Below, one piece after another: positions 1 through 5,761 of a DNA stretch of 39,817 nt. The position numbers were made by a program, and so were the translations under genes. The stretch's first letter is position 1. Each line of letters starts with the position of its first letter. The DNA comes from Aquiluna sp. (lineage in GTDB: Bacteria > Actinomycetota > Actinomycetes > Actinomycetales > Microbacteriaceae), in assembly GCA_023260495.1 (NCBI GenBank), contig JALQVB010000002.1, positions 1 to 39,817 of the forward strand, written 5' to 3'. The notes under the pieces are model-generated. The model searched no databases. It was given only the letters and a program-made list of their open reading frames with translations, and had not been told where the DNA came from.

Positions 1-243
1 AAGCACGGGATGGGTCGCCAGGTGGAGGGGCCGGATGTCGCAGGTCGCGATGTGGTCGTTTTGGAAGACACGTCGACGACGGGTGGATCACCGCTTACTG
101 CGGCAAAAGCCCTGGTCGCTGCGGGTGCCAATGTGTTGGGTGTGTTGACGGTTGTTGATAGGGACACCGGCGCTCGCCAGGCGATAGAATCGGAGGGCTT
201 TAGTTACCATTCAGCTATCTCGCTGAGTGACCTAAATCTCTAG
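1..243 (+). CDS. pyrE: Orotate phosphoribosyltransferase, C-terminal part
   Basis: This is the 3' end of a gene that enters from the left edge; the frame is open from base 1. PyrE transfers orotate onto PRPP to make OMP in pyrimidine synthesis and acts in the cytoplasm. The visible part carries the type I phosphoribosyltransferase PRPP loop (VVVLEDTSTTGGS) followed by the helix and strand that close the fold. The preceding KHG...EG stretch is typical of the flexible loop of OPRTases. The MFS gene starts 12 bases after the stop, so the two probably share a transcript. The N-terminal half lies outside the window, so completeness cannot be judged. The family call is confident because the PRPP motif and the loop lysine occur in the expected order. 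Confidence 0.88.
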   Translation, partial: KHGMGRQVEGPDVAGRDVVVLEDTSTTGGSPLTAAKALVAAGANVLGVLTVVDRDTGARQAIESEGFSYHSAISLSDLNL

Positions 244-255
244 AAGAGGGTGTAA

Positions 256-1461
256 GTGCAGCGAAAGCTTGCGCCATTTATTCTTACCCAGTTTGCCTCG
301 GTGTCGAGCGTCATCTCTGGGTCGATGGTCTTTATCGCGATTCCTTGGATTGCTCTCGAGCTAACAGGTAGTGCTGCCACTTCAGGTCTGGTGGTAGCCC
401 TGACTGGAATTCCAGGTCTGTTGCTGGCCCCGTTTCTAGGTTCAATAATCGACCGCTTTGGTCGCAAGCGCACAGCGATCTGGGTCGAGCTGATCACCGC
501 ACTCACTTCGTTGCTGATTCCGCTAGTTGCTTTGACAATCGGGTTGAATATTCCTTGGCTAATCATCCTGGGCATTATTCGAGGCATCGTTGCCCCCGGT
601 GGCGGCACGGCGCGAAAGTCGCTGGTGCCAGATGTTGCCGAACCGGCAAAGATGACCCTGGATCGGGCGAACTCGATTCACGAAGCTATTTTCGCCGCTG
701 GTTTTGCCATTGGACCGGCGCTCGCCACATTCTTTATTGCTCAGATTGGCTCCACCAACACCTTCTTCATTGTGGCGGCCATAGGTTTCCTCTCCGGCAT
801 CTTCGCCACCTTCATCCGCGCTAAGGAAAAGCACGAGGAGAATGACGAGAGCGAGAAAGAGCCCTTCTTCATCTATGCGATGCAGGGCTTCAAGATTCTG
901 TTTTCCAACCCGGCTGTGTTTGTCATGATGGGCGCCATCATGACCCTGGCGGTTATTTACCTACCAACCGAGATGGTAGTGCTGCCGGCGCACTTCACCC
1001 AGCTGGGTGACCCAGAAGGCCTCGGTCTAGTCATTTCCGCCGGAGCCGGTGCTTCCGTGATTGGGGCCTTGGCCTTCGAGCAGCTTCACAAGCGACTGAG
1101 CTACTCGACAATCTTGCGCATGGGAATCCTGGGAATTGGCCTTTCGATGCTGCCGCTGAGTCTCTTGCCATCGGTTCCCTGGATGGTCTTCTTCTTTGCA
1201 ATTCTTGGCCTGGCTTGGGGGCCGCTGCTGCCGCTACTAAACACCGTGATTCAGAAGAAGATCCCAGCTAACAAGCGGGGCCGAGTCTTCGCCCTTGAGC
1301 TCACTATCTGGCATGCTGGCCCGCTGATTTCGATGTATGCGGTTGGGACGGCCGTTGACGCCCTAGGCGTGGGACTCGTTTACATGGTGCTAGCTGCAGG
1401 CGTGCTTACGGCGGGACTGGTTGTCTCGTTTAATAAGTACATCAAGCAGATGAATGCGTAG
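256..1461 (+). CDS. MFS transporter, 401 aa
   Basis: A predicted inner-membrane secondary transporter of the major facilitator superfamily. Hydrophobic helices fill the sequence, with a charged central loop around residues 190-206 dividing two six-helix halves. The loop after helix 2 holds the MFS motif A form GSIIDRFGRKR (residues 62-72). The GTG start at 256 is preceded by an AGAAGAGGG ribosome-binding site (242-250) at 5 bases spacing, and pyrE ends just upstream. Its length is normal for a 12-helix MFS protein. The substrate cannot be read from sequence; members with this arrangement often export drugs or small metabolites (family knowledge). Nothing in the neighbourhood fixes its role beyond co-transcription with pyrE. 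Confidence 0.85.
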   Translation: MQRKLAPFILTQFASVSSVISGSMVFIAIPWIALELTGSAATSGLVVALTGIPGLLLAPFLGSIIDRFGRKRTAIWVELITALTSLLIPLVALTIGLNIPWLIILGIIRGIVAPGGGTARKSLVPDVAEPAKMTLDRANSIHEAIFAAGFAIGPALATFFIAQIGSTNTFFIVAAIGFLSGIFATFIRAKEKHEENDESEKEPFFIYAMQGFKILFSNPAVFVMMGAIMTLAVIYLPTEMVVLPAHFTQLGDPEGLGLVISAGAGASVIGALAFEQLHKRLSYSTILRMGILGIGLSMLPLSLLPSVPWMVFFFAILGLAWGPLLPLLNTVIQKKIPANKRGRVFALELTIWHAGPLISMYAVGTAVDALGVGLVYMVLAAGVLTAGLVVSFNKYIKQMNA

Positions 1462-1527
1462 GTTTTCCACAGATTGAATGCCAGCGCCCATTGCGGCCTT
1501 CAGGCAGGCGATGCTGGCAGCATGCGA

Positions 1528-1556
1528 TTGTTGGAAGAACTTAAATCAGATAATCT
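1528..1556 (+). promoter_or_regulatory. Promoter of the toxin-antitoxin pair
   Basis: A -35 box TTGTTG (1528-1533) is followed after 17 bases by a -10 box TAATCT (1551-1556). The expected transcription start falls at or next to the antitoxin ATG at 1564, 7 bases after the -10, implying a leaderless transcript. This is the best -35/-10 pair among the leaderless promoters of the window. The -10 box lies inside the operator palindrome. Confidence 0.65.
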
Positions 1557-1561
1557 GATTT
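1543..1561. promoter_or_regulatory. Perfect 9-bp inverted repeat, likely TA operator
   Basis: AAATCAGAT-A-ATCTGATTT is a perfect inverted repeat with a one-base centre. It covers the -10 box and ends two bases before the antitoxin ATG. Phd/VapB antitoxins, alone or with their toxin, commonly repress their own operon through such palindromes (family knowledge). Binding here would directly block RNA polymerase. Confidence 0.7.
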
Positions 1562-1563
1562 CC

Positions 1564-1857
1564 ATGAAGAAGACTATGACCGCCACGGAGGTAGCTCGCA
1601 ACTTTAGCGAGGTGCTTGACTTGGTTGAGGCGGGGGATGAGGTCGAGATCACGCGAGGCAATAAAGTGATTGCCATGCTGAGTGGGAAACCTCACCCCAC
1701 CGTCAAAGACCTGCTTGAAGCCGTGGCTAACTTTCACTCGCAATTCGGCGCACCAGACGATGAGACAATCGCCATCTACGACCAGATACTGGCCGACCGC
1801 CATGCTCCTGAAAACCTAGTGGGCGGAGATTTCGACAGGGATCCATGGCAAAGGTAG
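1564..1857 (+). CDS. Type II antitoxin, Phd/YefM-like (VapB partner)
   Basis: A 97-aa protein whose N-terminus (MTATEVARNFSEVLD) matches the DNA-binding Phd/YefM antitoxin fold, followed by an EVEITRGNKVIAML strand pair. The C-terminal part would wrap the toxin and neutralise it. I chose ATG 1564 because it lies 7 bases after a TAATCT -10 box and 2 bases after the palindrome. ATG 1576, with AAGAAG in front of it, is the alternative, while the longer frame back to 1474 has no support. It overlaps the toxin gene by 13 bases, the usual tight coupling of TA pairs. It is expected to repress its own promoter. The family is confident; which start is used is less so. Confidence 0.82.
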   Translation: MKKTMTATEVARNFSEVLDLVEAGDEVEITRGNKVIAMLSGKPHPTVKDLLEAVANFHSQFGAPDDETIAIYDQILADRHAPENLVGGDFDRDPWQR

Positions 1858-2246
1858 CGCTGGACACATCGGTCTTGGTCGCTCTTGATAGGGGTCAGGC
1901 CCTGGGTTCAACAGCGATAAAACCCGATGATCGTTGGGTAATTTCGGTGGTTGCGCTGGCTGAGCTGCTAGTTGCGGCGAAGAGTCCGGCAAGAACTGAG
2001 TCGGCACGTGCAAGGACCGAGGCCTTCCTGGAGTTACTGAAAGCCAAATGCGAGATCCAAACCATAGACGAAGAAACAGCGGCTGTGTTTGCGGAGCTTC
2101 GCGCCTTCGTCATCAACGAGGGAAAGCCAAGGGGCGTGAACGACCTTTGGATAGCAGCAAGTGCGATTCGCGCAGGTGCTGAGCTATGGTCCGTGGATCA
2201 AAACGCTCGGTTTGATCAGCTGCCAGGTTTGCACCTTCGTCGCTAG
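1845..2246 (+). CDS. vapC: PIN-domain ribonuclease toxin (VapC family)
   Basis: A 133-aa PIN-domain protein of normal VapC length. The acidic metal-binding residues are all present: D7 in LDTSVLVAL, E40 in ALAELLVAA, D100 in GVNDLWIAASA and D118 in VDQNARFD. VapC toxins are Mg-dependent endoribonucleases that cut tRNA or rRNA and halt translation when the antitoxin is degraded (family knowledge); the target here is unknown. The start overlaps the antitoxin end by 13 bases, so translation is coupled. The stop TAG shares the four bases CTAG with the stop of the convergent HAD gene. No defect is visible, so the toxin looks intact. Confidence 0.9.
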   Translation: MAKVALDTSVLVALDRGQALGSTAIKPDDRWVISVVALAELLVAAKSPARTESARARTEAFLELLKAKCEIQTIDEETAAVFAELRAFVINEGKPRGVNDLWIAASAIRAGAELWSVDQNARFDQLPGLHLRR

Positions 2247-3013
2247 AGCAGGTCTGCGACCGAATCAAGAATCTCGGTCGGCCTGAATGGGTACTTAGCG
2301 ATCTCGGCATCGTCCGAGATTCCGGTGCGGACCAGGATGGTGTGCAGGCCAGCCTCAATTCCAGCCACAACATCGGTGTCCATGCGGTCGCCAATCATGG
2401 CGGTCGACTCTGAGTGGGCATCAATCTTGCGCATTGCGCTTCTAAACATCATCGGGTTTGGCTTGCCGACGATGTAGGGGCTCTTCCCAGTGGCCGCGGT
2501 GAATGCGGCTGCGATTGAGCCGGTTGCTGGCAGTGGTCCGTCATGGCTTGGCCCGGTCACATCAGGGTTGGTGGCAATAAATCTGGCACCTTTGACAATC
2601 AGCCTGATCGCCTTGGTCATCTCATCAAAACTGAGGTTTCTGGTCTCACCCAAAACCACATAGTCGGGATCCACCTCGGTTTGGATGAAGCCGGCCTCAT
2701 GCATGGCGGTGGTGAGCCCCGCCTCGCCAATCACGAATGCCTTGCCGCCGGACTGCTGGCTCTTCAAGAAGTCGGCCGTTGCCATGGCGGAGGTGTAGAT
2801 CCTGTCCTCCGAGACATTGAGACCACCGGCCTGCAGCCTGGCCGCCAGGTCCCTAGGGGTGTAGATCGAGTTGTTGGTTAGAACCAGAAACGGAACTGAG
2901 GCGTTTCGCCAAGAGTCAATCAGTTCCTGGGCGCCGGGAATAGGTGCACCCTCGTGCCACAGCACGCCATCCATGTCGGTTAGCCAAGAGGTAATAAAGG
3001 AACGATCTGCCAT
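2243..3013 (-). CDS. HAD-superfamily phosphatase, NagD-like (IIA)
   Basis: A 256-aa cytoplasmic phosphatase of the HAD IIA (NagD/PGP) group. Motif I is DMDGVLW with nucleophile D13 and D15, motif II is LTNNS (45-49), the motif III lysine is K184 in GKPNP, and motif IV is GDRMDTD with D209. Family members dephosphorylate sugar phosphates, nucleotides or damaged glycolytic by-products; the substrate cannot be assigned. ATG 3013 lies 7 bases after a TAGGCT -10 box with no Shine-Dalgarno, so the mRNA is probably leaderless. The gene is divergent from the RNA methyltransferase (30 bases apart) and ends tail-to-tail with vapC in a 4-base overlap. Confidence 0.88.
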   Translation of the reverse strand: MADRSFITSWLTDMDGVLWHEGAPIPGAQELIDSWRNASVPFLVLTNNSIYTPRDLAARLQAGGLNVSEDRIYTSAMATADFLKSQQSGGKAFVIGEAGLTTAMHEAGFIQTEVDPDYVVLGETRNLSFDEMTKAIRLIVKGARFIATNPDVTGPSHDGPLPATGSIAAAFTAATGKSPYIVGKPNPMMFRSAMRKIDAHSESTAMIGDRMDTDVVAGIEAGLHTILVRTGISDDAEIAKYPFRPTEILDSVADLL

Positions 3014-3020
3014 GAATCAA

Positions 3021-3026
3021 AGCCTA
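3021..3026 (-). promoter_or_regulatory. -10 box of leaderless HAD gene
   Basis: TAGGCT on the minus strand, 7 bases before ATG 3013. No Shine-Dalgarno fits in the space. It sits back-to-back with the -10 of the divergent methyltransferase gene; only four bases separate the two boxes, so they may compete for polymerase. Confidence 0.6.
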
Positions 3027-3030
3027 GCCC

Positions 3031-3036
3031 TACGCT
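3031..3036 (+). promoter_or_regulatory. -10 box of leaderless RNA methyltransferase gene
   Basis: TACGCT, 7 bases before GTG 3044. The upstream bases have no Shine-Dalgarno beyond a weak AGAGGG that would fall inside the -10 to start gap and so probably not be transcribed. Confidence 0.55.
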
Positions 3037-3043
3037 AGAGGGC

Positions 3044-3700
3044 GTGAGTGAAGAGCCGTCGGAACTAAAGGCCGTGCCAACCTGGGGCGTTGGGCCTTAC
3101 CCAGGCGACCCCTCGAAAGATGCCAATTTTGACAGGTTTGATGCAGAGCTCCTGGAGCAAGGCGACACCAGAAACGTGGTGGATAAGTACCGCTACTGGA
3201 AGATGGAAGAGATTGTTCGCGACCTGGATGCCCACAGGCACCCATATCACGTTGCGATTGAGAACTGGCAGCACGATCTGAACATTGGCTCAATAGTTCG
3301 TAACGCCAATGCTTTTCTCGCAAAAGAGGTCCACATCGTCGGCAATAAGCGCTGGAACCGACGCGGCGCAATGGTCACTGACCGCTATCAGCACGTGACT
3401 CACCACCCAACAATTGAGGGTCTAATCGAGTGGGCAAAGATCGCGGGCGAGGGCGGTAAGAAGCTTCCAATCATCGCAATCGACAACGTGCCGGGATGCC
3501 AGAAGATCGAGGAATATCAGCTGCCTAAAGAGTGCTTGTTCCTCTTTGGCCAGGAGGGACCGGGGCTATCTCAGGAGGCACTGGATGCCGCAGATGTGGT
3601 GCTGGAGATTTCGCAGTTTGGCTCCACGCGTTCTATCAATGCCTCGGCAGCCGCAGCAATAACGATGCACACTTGGGTGCTGCAGCACGTTTTTAGTTAG
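3044..3700 (+). CDS. TrmH/SpoU-family RNA 2'-O-methyltransferase
   Basis: A 218-aa SAM-dependent RNA ribose methyltransferase with the knotted SPOUT fold. Motif 1 is N80 to N87 (NIGSIVRN), motif 2 is FGQEGPGLS (168-176) and motif 3 is QFGSTRSINASAAAAI (191-206), which forms the knot and binds SAM. Family members methylate tRNA G18 or 23S rRNA positions; the target here cannot be told. There is an N-terminal extension of about 65 residues before the catalytic domain. Start GTG 3044 is chosen from the TACGCT box 7 bases upstream. The stop codon TAG is also the beginning of a TAGACT hexamer that may serve purA. Confidence 0.87.
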   Translation: MSEEPSELKAVPTWGVGPYPGDPSKDANFDRFDAELLEQGDTRNVVDKYRYWKMEEIVRDLDAHRHPYHVAIENWQHDLNIGSIVRNANAFLAKEVHIVGNKRWNRRGAMVTDRYQHVTHHPTIEGLIEWAKIAGEGGKKLPIIAIDNVPGCQKIEEYQLPKECLFLFGQEGPGLSQEALDAADVVLEISQFGSTRSINASAAAAITMHTWVLQHVFS

Positions 3701-3703
3701 ACT
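3698..3703 (+). promoter_or_regulatory. Candidate -10 box for purA
   Basis: TAGACT overlaps the stop codon of the methyltransferase gene. It would give a purA leader of about 45 bases containing GGGCGCTCGCCC (3711-3722) and a CCCC (3728-3731) able to pair with the GGGG (3743-3746) next to the ribosome-binding site. No convincing -35 is visible. Confidence 0.4.
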
Positions 3704-3753
3704 CTTGTGAGGGCGCTCGCCCAGAAACCCCCAAATTAGGAAGGGGCCTAGCC

Positions 3754-5037
3754 ATGCCAGCAGTAGTTCTTGTAGGAGCCCAGTGGGGCGACGAAGGAAA
3801 GGGCAAGGCGACAGACCTACTCGGCGACCGCGTTGACTACGTGGTGCGCTACCAGGGCGGCAACAACGCCGGTCACACCGTGGTCATTGGCGACAAGAAA
3901 TTTGCGCTGCACCTGTTGCCATCCGGAATCCTTACCCCGGAGTGCACACCAGTTATTGGCAACGGCGTGGTTGTTGATCTCGAGGTTTTGTTCAAGGAAA
4001 TTGACGGCCTAAATGAAAAGGGCGTCGATACCTCAAAGCTTTTGATTTCCGCAAATGCCCACATCATCACCCCCTACCACGTGACCGTGGACAAGGTCTC
4101 GGAGCGCTTCTTAGGCAAGCGCGCCATTGGCACTACCGGCCGCGGCATCGGGCCAACCTATGGCGACAAGATGGGCCGACTGGGTGTTCGTGTGCAGGAC
4201 ATCTTTGACCCAAGCATTTTGCGCCAAAAGGTAGAGGCCGCGCTCGCTCAGAAGAACGAGCTGCTGGTCAAGGTCTACAACAGAGCGGCCGTGCGCACCG
4301 ATGAGGTCGTCGAGCACCTGCTTTCCTTCGCCGACAGACTTCGTCCCATGGTTGCCGACACTTCGTTGGTGCTGAACCAGGCACTAGACCAGGGCAAGAC
4401 CGTGCTACTTGAGGGTGGCCAGGGAACATTGCTTGATGTGGATCACGGAACCTATCCATTTGTGACTTCTTCCAACCCAACCTCCGGTGGTGCCACCACC
4501 GGCAGCGGAGTTGGCCCAACCAAGATCACTGGGGTCATCGGCATCCTCAAGGCCTACACCACTCGTGTTGGTTCAGGGCCTTTCCCGACTGAGCTATTTG
4601 ACGAGTGGGGCGAATACCTGCGTAGGCAAGGCGGTGAGGTTGGTGTTACCACCGGTCGCGATCGCCGATGTGGATGGTTCGATGCACCGATTGCCCGCTA
4701 TGCGACCCGGGTCAATGGCCTTACCGATATCTTCCTGACAAAGCTCGATGTACTAACCGGAGTCAAGGAGATTCCGGTTTGTGTGGCCTACGAGGTTGAT
4801 GGTCAGCGAGTAGAGGAGGTCCCGGTTTCTCAGACAGACTTCCACCACGCAAAGCCAATCTATGAAAACTTCGCGGGTTGGGAAGAAGACATCACAGGCG
4901 CAAAGACCTTTGAGGATCTGCCCAAGAACGCCCAGGACTACGTTCTAGCGCTAGAGAAGATGAGCGGCACCCGAATCAGCGCCATCGGCGTTGGGCCGGA
5001 TCGCAACGCGACCATCGTGCGCCACGAAATGCTCTAA
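3754..5037 (+). CDS. purA: Adenylosuccinate synthetase
   Basis: A 427-aa cytoplasmic enzyme that joins IMP and aspartate with GTP to form adenylosuccinate, the first committed step to AMP. The N-terminal P-loop-like motif GAQWGDEGKGK (residues 8-18) holds the catalytic Asp and the GTP site. TTGRGIGPTYGDK is the IMP-binding signature, and GVTTGRDRRCGWFD carries the aspartate-loop arginines near residue 300. The length equals the bacterial norm. ATG 3754 has AGGAAGG (3738-3744) at 9 bases, one of the few classical Shine-Dalgarno sites here. The leader may fold over this site (see findings). The following unknown gene starts 18 bases after the stop. Confidence 0.98.
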   Translation: MPAVVLVGAQWGDEGKGKATDLLGDRVDYVVRYQGGNNAGHTVVIGDKKFALHLLPSGILTPECTPVIGNGVVVDLEVLFKEIDGLNEKGVDTSKLLISANAHIITPYHVTVDKVSERFLGKRAIGTTGRGIGPTYGDKMGRLGVRVQDIFDPSILRQKVEAALAQKNELLVKVYNRAAVRTDEVVEHLLSFADRLRPMVADTSLVLNQALDQGKTVLLEGGQGTLLDVDHGTYPFVTSSNPTSGGATTGSGVGPTKITGVIGILKAYTTRVGSGPFPTELFDEWGEYLRRQGGEVGVTTGRDRRCGWFDAPIARYATRVNGLTDIFLTKLDVLTGVKEIPVCVAYEVDGQRVEEVPVSQTDFHHAKPIYENFAGWEEDITGAKTFEDLPKNAQDYVLALEKMSGTRISAIGVGPDRNATIVRHEML

Positions 5038-5055
5038 ATACCTGACAATAGTCAG

Positions 5056-5634
5056 ATGAGCGAGGCCAAGCCAGAAGACCTAGACCGGATCCCGTATCCG
5101 GACGAAGCCTTCAATACTTGGGGCGCCTCTGCGCTCGGCGTTGATCCGCTGGCGGCCAGCTTCACCTCGGCCCCATATCAGGCAGTTCGCCCGCACGTTC
5201 CGTTCTATCGTTTCGTTGCCTATCCGGACATTCTTGATTTGCGCAAAGCAGGCTACGAGATAGACAGGTTCATTCCGCTGTTTGACAAGCTAGAAGACGT
5301 TCGCTACCGCGAGGCCATTGAGCTATCAAACATGCTGCACTTTCCCAATCCCATGCTTCCTTGGAACCCACGCAGGGCAAAGGAGATTGAGCTTGAGATT
5401 CGCTCTCAGCTCCACGACCACGGTATTGGTGAGGTGCCGACCCTGATTAGAAGAATTCTGGGAAAAGCCTTCCCGGGAGACACCATCAGCTATCTAAGTG
5501 TTGATCTCATCAACGTGTTCTTTTGGGCCTGCGTTGCCGAGCTCGGCGACGATCTTGCCTGGCGCTATCCAAACATCTCCTGGAAGGCCGACTACCTTAG
5601 GTTCCCCCTGCGGTATCTCGCACACGGAAGTTAG
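5056..5634 (+). CDS. Hypothetical protein, 192 aa
   Basis: I do not recognise this protein. It is soluble-looking, with no signal peptide or clear membrane helix, and rich in aromatic and charged residues. The first half is Pro/Tyr-rich (for example VRPHVPFYRFVAYPDI). A central acidic and basic helix follows (RRAKEIELEIRSQLHDHG), then a more hydrophobic C-terminal third with SYLSVDLINVFFWACVAEL. ATG 5056 has no Shine-Dalgarno; GACAAT ends 6 bases before it and could be a weak -10 for a leaderless message. Otherwise it would be read through from purA. Codon use and G+C resemble its neighbours, so a real, probably lineage-specific gene is likely. Confidence 0.72.
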   Translation: MSEAKPEDLDRIPYPDEAFNTWGASALGVDPLAASFTSAPYQAVRPHVPFYRFVAYPDILDLRKAGYEIDRFIPLFDKLEDVRYREAIELSNMLHFPNPMLPWNPRRAKEIELEIRSQLHDHGIGEVPTLIRRILGKAFPGDTISYLSVDLINVFFWACVAELGDDLAWRYPNISWKADYLRFPLRYLAHGS

Positions 5635-5642
5635 CAAAAACA

Positions 5643-5656
5643 TGGGGTTAACCCCA
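5643..5656. promoter_or_regulatory. Perfect 14-bp palindrome upstream of the giant gene
   Basis: TGGGGTTAACCCCA is perfectly self-complementary with no loop, so it fits a dimeric protein-binding site better than a terminator hairpin. It lies about 38 bases upstream of a TATAGG hexamer that could be the -10 of the giant surface-protein gene, a position suited to an activator. The binding protein is unknown. Confidence 0.45.
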
Positions 5657-5693
5657 CAATCAAACGCTAATCATCGCCAGTATTAACTACTTT

Positions 5694-5699
5694 TATAGG
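5694..5699 (+). promoter_or_regulatory. Candidate -10 box of the giant gene
   Basis: TATAGG sits 9 bases before the GGAGG ribosome-binding site. Transcription would start near 5706, giving a very short leader that begins only a few bases ahead of the Shine-Dalgarno. No good -35 is seen, consistent with dependence on an activator. Confidence 0.4.
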
Positions 5700-5708
5700 G
5701 GACACTCT

Positions 5709-5713
5709 GGAGG
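5709..5713 (+). promoter_or_regulatory. GGAGG ribosome-binding site without a canonical start codon
   Basis: GGAGG is a strong Shine-Dalgarno. In the frame of the giant protein there is no ATG, GTG or TTG between it and 5762. The codons at useful distance are ATT 5714, CTG 5717 and ATC 5723; ATC is 9 bases away and begins a textbook signal-peptide n-region (IRRLSKGFSSTL). Confidence 0.6.
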
Positions 5714-5761
5714 ATTCTGGCTATCCGTAGGCTGAGCAAGGGCTTCAGCAGCACGCTGGTT

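Noticed and set aside
1474..1563. Longer antitoxin starting at 1474
   Set aside because: The extra 30 residues overlap the promoter and palindrome, have no ribosome-binding site and do not resemble the family's N-terminus.
5644..5655. GGGGTTAACCCC as a transcription terminator
   Set aside because: A perfect palindrome leaves no loop and no T-run follows; a protein site is more plausible.
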